From NCBI RefSeq assembly GCF_010093535.1, contig NW_022985183.1, forward strand, positions 470,956-534,955: a stretch of DNA of 64,000 nt. The letters run 5' to 3'. A model generated the notes under the pieces. It ran no database searches. It saw nothing but the letters and a program-made list of their open reading frames with translations, and was not told the origin of the DNA. Source of the DNA: Lindgomyces ingoldianus (lineage: Eukaryota; Ascomycota; Dothideomycetes; Pleosporales; Lindgomycetaceae). Each line of letters begins with the position of its first letter. The first letter of the stretch is position 1. This document shows positions 23,989-36,258 of the stretch, in pieces. The translations under genes were made by a program, and so were the position numbers.

Positions 23989-25970
23989 ATTGCTTGACGA
24001 CGAGATTGACCGAAGGAAGTGCAGGAATTGCCTGCTTTGAAGAATTATCGGATCAGAGTGCGACCGAGAAATCGTGAGCTGCCGACCTTAGGGTGCAAAC
24101 TCTGCAATATATATTGTCCCATGGGGTGCCGGGCTGGCGGGGTTCTCGCCGGGGTTACTCCCATGTCACTGCCCTTGACGAGGTCATCCATCCCGCAATG
24201 GAATCAATGTTACAAGCCAAGAGAGGCCAAGATGCCCAGACCAGCAGGTGTTGCATGAGAATGCAACCACCACCACGGAGCCAAGATAACTAAGCATCGC
24301 GGTGAACCGGGCTCTTCAAAATGCACGAGTGAGGAAATAGAACGAAGCCCGGAGGGAGGTACTCATAAGAGGATGTCTTCCGAGGAGCGTCACGCACTTG
24401 TTGATCTTTCTTGGGCAGATGGAAACCCCGTGGGGAAGCACGTATGGTGGTTGAGAAATACCCCTCCACTGCGGTTGCACAAATAGCCGGTGCTGCACAC
24501 AATCAGCGCCTGCATGTCGCAACCCTCCGTCAGCTTTCAAGTCCATTTTCTTCTTTTGTCCATCTCATAAGCATCGTGGCGCCGGGAGAAGCTTCTGTGC
24601 AGAGCTTCCCCGAGCTTCAACCGTTAGCATCGAGCCGCCCAGGACTGCCGTGCATTTGGCCCGTTACTTGGCAAGTCTGCCGCAGCCTGCTGGGCAAGGT
24701 CGGGCGCACCGAAGCTTCAGCCCACCCTCTTTGCAGAGAGTGGTTCGACGGCACGTACGACAGCCAAGGGAGAGAAGCAGTGTGGCTTGCAGGGCCGAGC
24801 AGGCTTTCATCGTCAGCCGAGCAACTTGGACGCCTTCTTTCAACCGTCATCCATCGACAAGAAGATATTGTCGAGCGCCAAAAGGAGCGGGATTAAAGGA
24901 GAATTCGAGAAGTCCGGCCGTGTAGACCTGGCAAGATATTTGAGCATTTCTATTCTCAGAGACTGAACCTGGGGCCAGGGGATTGGTCCGAGTGCATCGG
25001 GGCGGCTCTTGTTCGGTGGGTCTTTCATGTGCACGTGGCGAATGGAGATACACCAGCGTACGAGGTGTGATAAGGATCGATGCGTGTGGACGCAGATACG
25101 GAGAAGACCGGAGTCGAAACTGCTTAGCTGGAAGACAGGGCTGACTCTGGTTCGTGAATCGGTGAAGATAGACTTGAGTTAGGTGGTCTTGGTGTCGTCT
25201 TTGTGTTGATGAAGAACGCTGATGCGGGGGAAAACGCCCCGAGGCGACCACGGCGAGGCGCCCTGTCCGCCGTCCTCAAACCCCCCAAAAGCCCAACAAC
25301 CGCCACAGCATCCGACTTCTGCTCGACCCCAGCGTTACCATCGTTCGTGCTTGATCTGATAATCGCCCAATCCCGTGTTCGGCCACAGGAGAAGAGCCGG
25401 CAGTTGCTCGCCAAGGAAACACATGATACGGCCAGTGGCCGACAAAAGCAGGCACGAGCAAGCAATTGGGAAATGTAATTCCCATCCGCCAACAGCAGCA
25501 AGACACAAAGAATGCCATCATATCCTTATCTATCTCATGCTTCATCAGAGTATTTCAATTGAGAAGCTTCTCGAGACTCAGCTCCAGATTTGTTCTCACT
25601 GTTTAATTTACCTACCGATGTGTCTTAGCGCTAGTTACTGGTATCTAGGTTTTCAAAATGCCATCAACGTCATGATGAACCAGAGCTTCAAGAGCTTGAA
25701 AAGCAGCAATGGGCTGCACAGGACTTCTCAGTTCTCTATCTGCTTTCAAGTTGCTATCATTATCAATTACTCACTCTTCAATTGCTGAACTCAAGGTCTA
25801 CTACCATCACAACCAAATCCAGCTGATCCAAACTATCCAATTCCACTTCCACCTCCTCCACCTCTTCCCCCTCTTCTTCATCTCACCAACACTGTCCGAC
25901 CCCCTCAACAATGGCCGCCTATATCCCCCCGCTCGCATAAAAGTCGTGCCTCAAAACAGTTACAAAACCT
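23989..25970. other. 2-kb spacer upstream of the JEN gene
   Basis: It contains the JEN promoter. Open frames here, the longest 161 codons at 24411-24896, overlap one another on both strands and show no domain, so none is called. Confidence 0.4.
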
Positions 25971-26327
25971 CTACCCACGACAAGACCTAACCGTCTTCAA
26001 TACCACACGCAGTGCAAACACGCAATTCGCTCCTCTGCAAACAATTGGTTCCGGAGATCCCAGTACGGTTACGGAGACAGCCGCGCATACTGCGAATACC
26101 CACATTATACCCGCTACGGTGACTAGTTCGAATCCACTGCTAATGAGGACGGGTAGTAGGTCGGCGAACACACAGGCGATTGGGCCAAGTACTATGAGTG
26201 GGACATAGCGCTCGGGGTTGGGGATGCTGACGGGTGTAGGGGGTTGGATATACTGCTGGTGGCGATCGTTGTGGGAATCATAATGGTTGTATGAACAGGT
26301 TGACAGACATTTGAGAGATAGGAAAGA
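25971..26327 (-). CDS. Possible small two-helix membrane protein (3' exon)
   Basis: A 119-codon stretch is open from just after a TAG to a TAA at 25971. It contains a polar, Gln/Pro-rich lead (HQQYIQPPTPVSIPNPERY), then hydrophobic helices VPLIVLGPIACVFADLLPVL and LVTVAGIMWVFAVCAAVSVTV. There is no in-frame ATG before the helices, so an upstream exon is needed (an ATG at about 26,388 with splicing is possible but weak). I do not recognise a family. Confidence 0.35.
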   Translation of the reverse strand, partial: SFLSLKCLSTCSYNHYDSHNDRHQQYIQPPTPVSIPNPERYVPLIVLGPIACVFADLLPVLISSGFELVTVAGIMWVFAVCAAVSVTVLGSPEPIVCRGANCVFALRVVLKTVRSCRG

Positions 26328-26582
26328 CTATGGTAGCGTGAGGATGGCGGAAGATTAGGCTTGTCTTATAGGACTACACGGAATCCATGTTGGTGGTCAT
26401 TCCTCGAGGCGTCGGGGGTATACGCGCGGGTGTAAATCGATATATTTGTACTGCCTCTAACACCTCAAGATAAGAAGTAACTGATCGGGTCCTGATCTAA
26501 AGAAGGTGGGACAGAAACTAGCAATCCTTTAACATTCGCTCCATTTCCAGCATCACGTCTAATACATCGCGTCTCGTACACC

Positions 26583-26962
26583 TCATTTCAAGCAAATCCC
26601 ATCCACACATCCCTCACCCTCGCACCCCCTCTCAAACAAAAACACCCCTCCCGTCGAATCCACGAAATCACATCGCCATATACCATACCAGCACTCGTCC
26701 GGGCATTCGCATCCTCCGTGTCCACAATGGCAGTCTCCACTCATACGACAGTATTCTTGGCCCATGCCGCCAGAGCATTGTCCTACAGGATTCAAGTCAG
26801 GAAGGGACGGTGATGAAACTCAGGACCGGTGCGATATGTACCAGAGGGGCAGGTATCGTATCCGCAGTATCGCTGGTCTTGGATACATGATGGTGGCTGA
26901 GGGCCTTGTTTTGCAGCTGCGGCTGCGAGGAGAAGGGTGGAAAGAGGTATGATGGCTCTCAT
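26583..26962 (-). CDS. Small secreted cysteine-rich protein A
   Basis: Begins MRAIIPLSTLLLAAAAAKQG, a clear signal peptide with cleavage near Ala16/Ala17, then a cysteine-rich mature part. Two exons; the acceptor is TGTAG at 26783. The donor is either GTACAT at 26841 (106 aa) or GTCCTG at 26826 (111 aa), and both keep frame. Cysteines fall as SCIQDQRYC in exon 1 and CHCGHGGCECPDECWYG followed by WRCDF in exon 2, so several disulfides are likely. Small size, secretion and cysteines are effector-like, but no known fold was recognised. A paralogue with an in-frame stop lies about 0.85 kb upstream, on the same strand. Confidence 0.65.
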
Positions 26963-27808
26963 TTTCGGCTGCTTGTGAGGTGTTATCCGTCGGTTCGGCA
27001 TGCAAAACGGGCAGATAGTGGAATAGATCAATAGAAGCCGCTTTGAAGTTAAGTTTTTCAGCTGGTGCATGGCACGGTGTTTCTTCAATGTCACACGGTC
27101 CTACCATGTATCACATTGATATTCCGGCGGCAAGGTATATGCTAGCACATACTATTCTCTTAAGAACCTTATAATCTCTATTTAGTATAGCGAAGAGCGA
27201 AGTGTATACCCTAGGCCTGCGCGTTCTGGTCGAGTGAGGATATCGAGTGAAGAGCTGTCGGGGGATTCTACAATGACATTATCCAACCCTTCAACTCGAT
27301 TCTCGTTCGAACGTTCCACAACATTACCCTGCAACAGTATATCCCTCCGTGGTACACAACCGGCTTTGCTTGCCAACAATGGTCCCCACAATCACAACAA
27401 TGCCGTAATTCAGTCTTTTCCTCGGAGTATAAGCTCTATTCCAAACTTGGACGTTTCCAGTCAAACGAGATTTGGGTGGAAGTCATCAGGATGAGTGGAG
27501 GAGTATCAATGTGCCTACCAATATCCTGTATTATCTCCCATCCGTAGTATTTTTGACCCACATTGCAAAGTCCAACAACTCCGTCTTCAGCTATCGAGAC
27601 CGGTTGATGGAGAAGAATTATAGAAAACATTTAAATTTCTGAAGTACGACAGACAAGACTCTTAGAGAAAAGGCATTGCAAAATAATGCTTGCTCTGAAC
27701 CCGAGTTCAACGTGCGGAACTTTCTCGTTCAGTCACCGCCAGGAGTGGCTTGATAAACTGAGTCTCCAGCACCCGATTCAACTATCTCATTCCGCCACGG
27801 TCACCTCC
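26963..27808. other. Spacer in the cysteine-rich cluster, with a relic
   Basis: Apart from the possible third family member at about 27,300-27,630, no gene is seen. Confidence 0.4.
27300..27630 (-). pseudogene. Possible third, decayed member of the cysteine-rich family
   Basis: A frame starting MFSIILLHQPVSIA at 27630 contains LCNVGQKYYGW, which parallels SCIQDQRYCGY and NCKVGQHSCAA of the two neighbours but with Tyr for the second Cys. Further downstream a separate frame reads HCCDCGDHCW (27369-27402). I found no splice that joins the two in frame, so it is called a relic. Confidence 0.3.
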
Positions 27809-28244
27809 TCATGTGCAATTTCCGGCTCCCTCAATGCAAGCGTTGCCACAAGTCTTTACATACGAATATTCTCCGATGTTATTGTTATTGAATTCGCACC
27901 TCCAAACACCTCTCGCACAATTACCATGGCAGCTGCACTTCTCGGGGTCCTTGAGGCATTCTTCTGAGCAGTTGCGATGCCATGTGCGGTAGTAATGTGC
28001 GAGGCTTTGTAGAAACGAAGCTAGGAAGGAGCTTAGAAGAGGTTCCAGGCACTTAAAGAGCACTTAATCCATTACCGCGCAACTCATTGTGTGGAGGAAC
28101 ATATGCGGCACATGAGTGCTGGCCCACTTTGCAATTCCTGCCTACAGCGAATTTATCTCAGGAGGAGTCCGCGATGCAGGGTTGGCTGGAAAGGAGAAGA
28201 AGTAGAGAAACAGTCGTACATTGTATATTGGGGAATTGGCACAT
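27809..28244 (-). pseudogene. Small secreted cysteine-rich protein B with an in-frame stop
   Basis: Two exons (28244-28076 and 27963-27809; 112-bp intron with a GTAATG donor) give 107 codons in a single frame. The lead MCQFPNIQCTTVSLLLLLSS is signal-like. A TGA follows ADSS, after which the frame continues through NCKVGQHSC and, after the intron, SCHGNCARGVWRCEF to the end. The C-x6-C block and the WRC[DE]F block match protein A, so the two are paralogues. The stop could be one C-to-T change of CGA. Alternatives are a later start or a missed intron around the stop. Confidence 0.5.
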
Positions 28245-29204
28245 GTTTCAGACGAAGACAAGTCAATGAGCTAAAACATGGCTCGAAAATAAGTTGGGTC
28301 GAATTCGGATTTGCTTTCAGCTGCAATTCCTGCTCGAGATTATCATCTCTCATTCAAGCGTACAAACCCCTAACCTGAATTCGTGAAGAAAGTGTAGAAG
28401 ACAACGTCATATCCCAGCCAAACCCCTTCATCAGCCGAAATATCATCCAACACCCAACGCGACTCCAATATTCAAAGTCTTACTCAGAGCTCAGGTATCT
28501 CCTACCAGACTTGGGGCCTCTGGTTGGCCCTTTCTCTCAGAGATGCAGTTCACTGACGTCTTCACCGTCGTACCAGCTCTGTTAACCACCCTCCTCGTAG
28601 TTGAGCATGAAGGAAACGGTGATACACGCGTTGTTAGGTCATTGGCAGTCGTGGCTAGCTTCTCTTAAGCCTGTGCTTTCTCGTTAGCTATCATAGAATG
28701 TAAGCGCGATTGAGAGTTCTAGGTAGCTTACTTTCGAAGTCTTGTGGAATCTGGATGGCTTCTTCGACGTGAGGCATGATTGCAAGCCAATCAACCACAA
28801 GAGCAAAATTTCTATCTAGGACCTTACAGAAAATGAAAGGGTCGTTCAGATCCCTTTGTCAAAAATCTGCGCTGCGGCAACAGTCGACCCGACACAAGCA
28901 TCGCTCACAATAGAGGTAATGACCCTACCCCGCAGTGGGGAAGCTGCTGTCCCTTCATGCAAGAACGGCAGCGTGTGATAACTTGACTGCTTCAGCTATC
29001 GAAATGCTTATTTCGGGCAAATCGCGTCGTTCAGAATCCCGGAGCTTCGCTCGGAACACATCTCCAAATGCCCCAACTATGCCGACGAAACGTGTTCATT
29101 CGGGCAAACTAGGCACCAACAACGACAACATGCATCAATTGCCCGCATCTGTAAGCTGAGATGAGATGAATCATTCATCCATCCATCCACCAACTCACTG
29201 CCTA
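28245..29204. other. Spacer upstream of the amidase
   Basis: Contains the amidase promoter. A short frame ending near 29155 reads KLGTNNDNMHQLPA followed by a GTAAGC donor-like site. It resembles the N-terminus of the methyltransferase at 20,112 (IGTKYNYMHELPA) and may be a fragment of a related gene. Otherwise nothing was recognised. Confidence 0.3.
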
Positions 29205-30952
29205 ATGAACCAAATCATGTCTGTTTTCTCCATTATCCCCAAGCCCGGAAATCCTGTCACTGCCCAAGTCTTCGACGACGTCTGCGCCAGTCTCAAAATC
29301 AGCGTCAAAGATTCCGAAAAAGATGATTACAGAAAACTCCTCGCAGTATTCCATGATTCGGCGGAGGAGTTAATGGCGATGCCTGAATTTGAGCCTGAAA
29401 CAGATACTACGCGGTTTCCACGGGAAAATTTGCATTTTCCAGGGAAAGAGGATAATGAATACGGGGCTTGGGCTTGGAAGGTGAGGATCAAAGATCAGAG
29501 ACCGACGAGTGGGAATGGATTGTTAGAGGGAAAGACTGCAGCGTTGAAGGATAATATCGCGGTGAAAAACGTTCCAATGCTCTTGGGGACTGCTTTCGTG
29601 AAGGGGTATATTCCTGTGCGTCCCCACCTAATTATGTCGCCGTTGAGATAAACTGATCCTCCGAGTAGAAAGTCGACGCAACAGTCGTAACCCGCCTCCT
29701 CTCAGCTGGCGGCATCATCGTTGGCAAAGCTGTCTGCGAAAACCTGTGCCAGAGCGCAACTTCTCATTCCGCCGCGACTGGCGTCGTCGAGAACCCCCGT
29801 GCAAAAGGGTATTCATCCGGCGGTAGTTCGTCCGGCTGTGGAGTGCTCGTCGCCTTGGGTGAGGTGGATTTAGCGATTGGAGCGGACCAAGGAGGCAGTG
29901 TACGAATTCCAGCGTGCAATTGCGGAATCGTTGGATTCAAGCCCACGTTTGGGCTAATACCGTATACGGCATGTGGGTCGAATGAACCCACTAATGACCA
30001 TCTAGGCCCTATGACGAAGACGGTGATGGATAATGCGCTGCTTCTGCAGGCGATTGCTGGATCTGACAATATTGATGATCGAGGTTTTGCTGCACCTGCT
30101 CCTTCCGCTATCCCGCACTACCACAATAATTTAACGAATCTAGAGGCCCCAAAGAACCTGTCTGGCATTAGGATCGGAATCATTTCAGAGTCGCTGACTG
30201 GCGCAGTTCTCGACCCAAGAGTTCGAGATACGTTCTTGAAAGCCGCTGAGGGATTCCGAAAACTAGGCGCCATCGTCGAGGAAGTCAGTATCCCGATGCA
30301 TTTAAAAGGCCCCGCGATCTGGACTGGAGTCAGCAAACTCGGCGGATATCTGAACAAAACAAGTGGCGCGTTCGGAAGACGAGGTCATCAGATGTGGGAT
30401 CTGAACGCACTCATGCATCCGATGAAGCAAGAAAATTGGGATGAGGGATATGTTTCGTAAGTCTTACCTTCTACTCCCAATTATAGACCATGGAGAAGGG
30501 GACCAACAAGGCTAATGAAATATCCCAGCACCAAAAACCTATACTTCAACGGCGCCTATGCCTCCTCCAAATTCCCCTATCTCCTCTCTAAAGCCACAAA
30601 CCTCTCCCGCCACCTCCGAGCCGCATACGACACCGCGCTCCAATCCTACGACGTCCTCACCACGCCCACGATTCCTTACATAGCGACTTCGCACTCTGCA
30701 CCCGATGCCACACCTCTGGATCAGATCGCCAAACAAGTCGGGTTGACGAGTAATACGTGTCAGTTTAATCAAACGGGACATCCGGCTTTAACCTTGCCGG
30801 TTGGGCTTTTGGAGATTGAGGAGGGGCCTCTTAAGGGGAAAGGGACGAAGCTTCCAGTGGGGTTGCAGATTGTGGGGAGGTGGTGGGAGGAGGAAATGGT
30901 GTTGAGGGTAGCGTATGCGTGGGAGTTGAGCTACGAGTGGGAGGGGATGTGA
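29205..30952 (+). CDS. Amidase (amidase-signature family)
   Basis: Predicted 540 aa in three exons (29205-29615, 29669-30456, 30529-30952) with 53- and 72-bp introns. The amidase-signature triad is complete: Lys115 in ALKDNIAVKN, the cis-Ser at about 190 in GGSSSG, and the nucleophile Ser at about 214 in ADQGGSVRIPA. The 24-residue Ser-to-Ser spacing equals that of FAAH and malonamidase E2. The family hydrolyses amides to acid and ammonia; the natural substrate is not evident. There is no signal peptide, so a cytosolic enzyme is likely. Starts at 29205 (MNQIMS) and 29217 (MSVFS) are both plausible. The 3' end faces the amino-acid permease 165 bp away. Confidence 0.93.
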
Positions 30953-31117
30953 GGAGGTTAGGTGGGAAATTGGGTATATGGCCAGATTATACTCCGAAAG
31001 CGGCCATGCGAAGATATACCATTGATCCCGTACTCTTCCCCAGCAAGGGGAATCTCCCACAACTCCTTCACAAGACACCCACCAAGAGTATTCCTTCTAC
31101 GCTAAAGGTATATCCCC

Positions 31118-33069
31118 CTACGCAACCTCCGCCGTCTTCTTCTTTTTCTGTCCTGTTACCGTCCACCAGATATCCGTCCATAATCCCAACGGCGGCTCAA
31201 TACTTGCCTCATACGCGTCAATCTTCGGTCTCTCCCAGACCAGATCTGCATCTTCAGGCCTGATAAATTTACTTCGCTTGATTAACTTAAATCCGACCCA
31301 AAGGATGATGCATATGAAGCACATAGCATAATATGTAAAGAACGTGCCGACATCGAAGGCGTAGAAAGTAGCGTAGCCGTAGATCGCCAGGGTTATGGAG
31401 AAGAGAATGACCCCAAGGATGGCGACATAGGGCTGGCCCCAGCCTTTGTATGGGAGGGAGTTGCGGTCGTAACCTTGAACTTTCAGGGCGCGGTAGAAGA
31501 AGAGATAGAGCGTGCACATGAATATGTAGTCCATCAGTTGCGCAGCTTGCGTTATGTTAGCGAGCCTAAGATCGTGTTAGCGGGAGTGCAATACCAGTGA
31601 AGTGTGAGGAAGGCACCATTTCACGCCTTCAGAGGCCGCACGACCAACACTGAGGAAAGCGAGGAGTGGGAACACCATGGTGACGCAGAAGCAGTAGATG
31701 GGGACTCCGGCTTTGGTAGTTTTTTGGAGGAACTGCGGGGCGTGGCCATCAATGGAAAGGGAGTAGAGGGTGCGGGTTGCGCAGTAGACGTATGAATTTC
31801 CTAGAAAAATCAGATGCCTTGCTTTTTGTAATGAAGGGCGGGAAGCTATACCAGCAGAGAAGATCGAAGTGACCATGAGCGCATTCGTCAAATCCGGAAG
31901 TACACTAATTCCCATATTCTTCATCGCGATGACGTAAGGCGAGGATGCGCCCGTCCCTGTTCCTTGGGTACTCAGGAGGTCGTTGAGGGTTTTGTCGTTG
32001 TAGGGCAAGACAATACCCACGCAGAGCGCGCCCATTATGAAGAAGATGCCGAAGCGGAAGTACATAGTCTTGAAGGCAGCCTTAATCGTTTTGCGAGGAT
32101 AGATGGCTTCGCCAGCAACCATGGCAACGTACTCTGGGCCTACGATGGTAAATGAGGCTTGAAAGTAGGCACCGAGGAAGCCTTCGAAACGCCCAAGGTT
32201 ACCGGTGTGAATGTATTCTGCAAAGGAGCCTGGGTTTTTCCAGTATCGGAATCCGTATGCGTCATGCTTGGGATTACCACCGACCTATTTTGGTTAGTCT
32301 TGGGAACGGGAGGGGGGTAGATGTGGTTACCATAGTGACAAATGTGAAGCAGAAGAGCATGAAAATCAGAAGGACTTTACCAGAGGCCCTATTGATTTCA
32401 GTACAAGTCGGAAGATGCTGAATTTATGTATACTTACAGCCAGAACTCGCTCTCACCATATGCACGGACAGCGAAAAGATTGATGATTCTAGAAATGTGA
32501 GAGAGAGTCCGCCAATTGTGGCGTGACGAACGAACCCATAGAGGACAATACAGGCAGCGACAACAGCGGCGACAGGGATATCATCTCGCCAGTATGTCAA
32601 GACAAGGTTCAGCGCGGAGATCTCGAAAGGAATGAGCACAGCTTCGTAAAGCTAGGATTGAGTCAGCGACCGCATGCTCATCAGAAATGTGATCAAGACC
32701 TACAAAGAAATTCCATCCTGCCATGAAACCGTAGGCCTCGTCGATCCATTTCGAGCTCATGCGCACCCAACCACCCACAACCGGCATGAAGACGCTCATC
32801 TCAGCCATGCAGCTATTCGCAAGCGCCAAGATGGCACAGTAGCCCGCGAAAGCGATGAATAGACTGCCCGGTCCGCCCTCCACAAGCCCCCATCCGATGC
32901 TCACGAACAGTGCTGTTCCAATTGAGCCTCCAATAGCGATCCATTGGATCTGACGGTTCGACAGTCGGCGATGCAACCCATCCACGTTTTCGACTTCAGC
33001 GACAGCCGTATCGTCCTGCTCTTCATACCCTGGATGCTTCTCGGTGGGTAAGGTGGCTTTTTCCGCCAT
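31118..33069 (-). CDS. Amino-acid permease (fungal YAT/APC family)
   Basis: Predicted 551 aa in seven exons (33069-32704, 32651-32536, 32488-32438, 32388-32331, 32284-31852, 31800-31617, 31565-31118); all six introns are 46-52 bp. The start of helix 1 reads RQIQWIAIGGSIGTALFVSIG, the hallmark of fungal amino-acid permeases. YGESEFWL, TMVGGNPKHDAYGFRYW, FFIMGALCVGIVLPYND and SIFSAGNSYVYCATRTLYSL are further family blocks. It acts as a proton-coupled amino-acid importer in the plasma membrane; specificity is unknown. Two exons are only 51 and 58 bp, which makes automatic gene calling error-prone here. The N-terminal 40 residues are polar and acidic, as usual for sorting signals. It is convergent with the amidase. 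Confidence 0.92.
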
Positions 33070-34574
33070 TTCCGACTCCGCGATGGCGATGAGGGATTGC
33101 TGTAGTCCGGACCGTCTGAGGTGTGGCTATTGTGGCCCTTTAAACGCCTGCACTTTCGCATGCAAGGTTCTTCCAGGATTACTTAGCGATGGCGGTCGCG
33201 TCACAATAAGGCGCCTTGTGGGTAAGTCGGAAAGGTGGGAAACCAGCCACGCGGTAGTGGAGCAATTCGAGAGCTCCGAAAACCAGGATCATCTTGAAAA
33301 GTTGGTCCCTCACAGGTTGTAGTGGTGTTGTGGGTGAGACTACAGGGTCTGAGAAGTGCCCCATCGGCTCACACCTCCTTATCTAGGGCTAGCCCCTCAT
33401 GTGGGTGATCGGGCCAGGGAGAGCTAATGGCAGGCATGGGAGGCTAGATACGAAAACTCTGGTGCACAGAAAGCAGTAAAGAAGTCCAGACTCTGCCCAC
33501 CCACTCCACTTCATCACGTTTAACCTCAAGCTTTAAAGCCGCGATTTGAATTTCGCGTAGCGCGGAAGCTTAGCAGAGCTTAGGTCTGCGCCTGAACGCC
33601 TCCCTTGACGCCAGCTGTGTTCCCCCCACACTAGCTCTCCGCCATGACGTATACCTATGAGGTCCCATCAACCCATCTTTGATACCGACAACTTTGACGG
33701 ATGAGAATCAGTAATGCACTATGAACAATGAGAGAAGGATTGCATAGCTCTAAGGCCCGGAGGCTCGGCTCACGCGAAGCATCAGTAGTGGGTAAATATT
33801 CCACCTGGCCATTTCCCAACGTCTTCCAGAGTCCTCTAATCTCATCAAGCTAGCTCTCTCCCATGCCGGGACTATCGTAAAGCTTCACCTAGGAGAGCAT
33901 CAGATGCAGACGGCCTTTGAAACCACAATCGCCCACGATAATGGAGAGGAGAAAATCCAGGAGCGTCATGACGGCCTTGCGGTTCCGTAGCCCGTGACCC
34001 TTATTCATGTGTCCATTCGGACAGCTTCCAATGTTTCCTAAAGGAGAAGCATGCTTCATTGTTTCGTTGAATTATTGCATCCTTCAAATTCTGACAGTTT
34101 CTCAATCCGGCGTCATCAAAGGACCACGAAGCAAGCCCATTGTTCACGACGACAACCCTCTCAAAACATCGACACTCTCACTGAAGCGCACCAAATCCGC
34201 ATTTCTCGCTTTCCACTCTAGCCCTTTCCGCAGAAATGGCCGGGGATACTTCGCCAAGATCCTCGGGTAGCACCGCAATGCGCACTCACAGCAGCAAGCG
34301 TGGATCCTCTCATCCTCATTGAATATGACGAGATGTATGGTAAAGACGAGAATGCTTATATAAATCCGGAATAACTCAGTCAGGAAGCTTGGGTAAGGCT
34401 TGTGAATGAGCAACGGCTAGGATTTTGGCGCTCCTCGACAGAATGGAGGAAATCATGCACATACATGACGAGTCTTATTTGCGCTACGTGCGTGTCACCT
34501 ACCGCTTTCTGTAGCATCCTCTAAAACATTAGCATCGAACCGCTAACTCTTCACCGAACCTCGTCGCTATTTAG
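33070..34574. other. 1.5-kb spacer upstream of the permease
   Basis: It contains the permease promoter. A plus-strand frame at 34007-34270 ends in ARG/SER-rich sequence (KRTKSAFLAFHSSPFRRN) and may belong to the membrane-protein fragment downstream, but no splice was established. Confidence 0.35.
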
Positions 34575-35074
34575 CTCTCCGCACTCGCCTTCCTCACACC
34601 TCACCAAGCGAACTACTTCCTCTCCGTCGGCATGCTGTGGCCAGCCACCGTCTTCCGGGGCAATTGGAGCTTATTTATCAGTATGGTTAGATGTGCCGAA
34701 CCACTGGAATCTTTTTCGCGTGCTCGAGTCTCTTATTCTACAAAGTTTGTCATAATAGCCGGTTTCTTTCTCTCTATTATCTCCATAGTAGAAGCTTCAG
34801 ACCATCCGTCGAAGGTTCCGGCACTATCATCGCCGTTTACATCGAAATCTCGCCCCGCCTCCATCCAGACGTGTACCTGCTCGCTCCTTGGTTTTCTAAG
34901 ACCCACGTCGATATCGTTGCGGGTGTTGTGCTCTTCGTCGTTCTGACGTACCAGAGCGTAAACCATCGAGTCTTTGTATCGATTATGGTGATTGTGGCCG
35001 GTTTATATGCGATTGCTCTGCTCCCGATCAAGGCGAATTTCTGGGAGTTTTTATGGGACCGGAAACGCGAGTAG
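34575..35074 (+). pseudogene. Possible multi-helix membrane protein, partial
   Basis: An exon-like stretch after TATTTAG reads LSALAFLTPHQANYFLSVGM then WPATVFRGNWSLFISM, ending at a weak donor (34686). A second stretch, open to the TAG at 35074, reads HVDIVAGVVLFVVLTYQ and VFVSIMVIVAGLYAIALLP with a charged tail (WEFLWDRKRE). Together they suggest a small membrane protein, but no start codon or clean intron was found. It could be a decayed or mis-delimited gene. The family was not recognised. Confidence 0.35.
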
Positions 35075-36258
35075 CGTTAAAACGAAACGAGCGTATTTGC
35101 AGCATGAGTAGGAATTTTTAGGAGAGGTAGGAGAAGTTTAGGGACCGCAGGCGTTGTATCGGGAGTCAGCTTGTAAGTATACAGCTCTCAAAGCTGTTTG
35201 TGTTTGCGGGTTTAGTACAACCTTGGGAACTTCTCTCTTGAACATGCACACATACAAAATATCTTCCAAACCTCGCCCTTCCATCTACTCTACCTACCAT
35301 TCACTAGCCCATGCTACTAACAGTCCGCGCCTAGCCTCCTGCTACTCTGATGCTGACGGCATTCCCATCCTCCCCTCCATCGCGATGCCTATCGCTGTTT
35401 GATTGAAGCATTCCAGGATACCGGCATATATGCGGGAGAATTCATCCTCACATTTGTCTTGAAACAGCAAAAATGTGGCTAGTGTGTACACGTGACTCCT
35501 AATCTTGTACTCCATATTCCAACTCCTCGGCACCGTATTCAGCGGCCACCCTTCCACTCATCCACTCATCGACGTACTTAATTTCTCGGCCTTCTATACG
35601 CTAGGTGTGTTGGTCACTTCCCTCTAGAGAACTGTTACTAGTTCGTTGTGCTGTGGAAATTGAGTTTTGTCGGGATTTGTTATGCGATTAAGAGTTAGCG
35701 AGTACAGTATTCGGAGGGACTGTGTCAGTTTCCCTATTGTCCTCAGCGGTTTTGCGTAGAGTGCGAGATGTTCTTAAGATTTTGATAGACGTATGGGTGT
35801 TTGTGTTTGGTCTAGGGGTAGGAAAGGGCCGGAAGGCTACGGCGGGGAATAGATGATGATTAAGAACGGAAAGAGGGTAGGAACTTGGAAAGACGTTAAC
35901 GATCTGGCTTAGGGCAGGTTAATCTGCTATAAACTACTTTTCTGCGTTGGTACTTTGACAAATCATGCTATTTTCGAAGTTCGCCGTCGATATCGTGAAG
36001 TTCTACTACACACGGACCCCGCCGTATTCATAGGTCTTTGTCAAGTGTAGATATCTTAAGACTCTGTGAAGTCTATAATAGGGTATTGGTTCAGCAGAGG
36101 GTAGGCTGAAGTGAATACGAGAACCAGTCTTACGGATGTATAATTTAGTAAAGCTAGGCACTTCGGAGCAGAGGTACGCTGTACATGTATCTGTACTACA
36201 GGAAGCCTTTTCTAAGGCAAATACTTCCAAGCTCAAGCTCCATCGTATGATCGTAAAG

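Noticed and set aside
24411..24896. 161-codon plus-strand frame
   Set aside because: Overlapped by equally long frames on the other strand, with no domain, signal or splice context.
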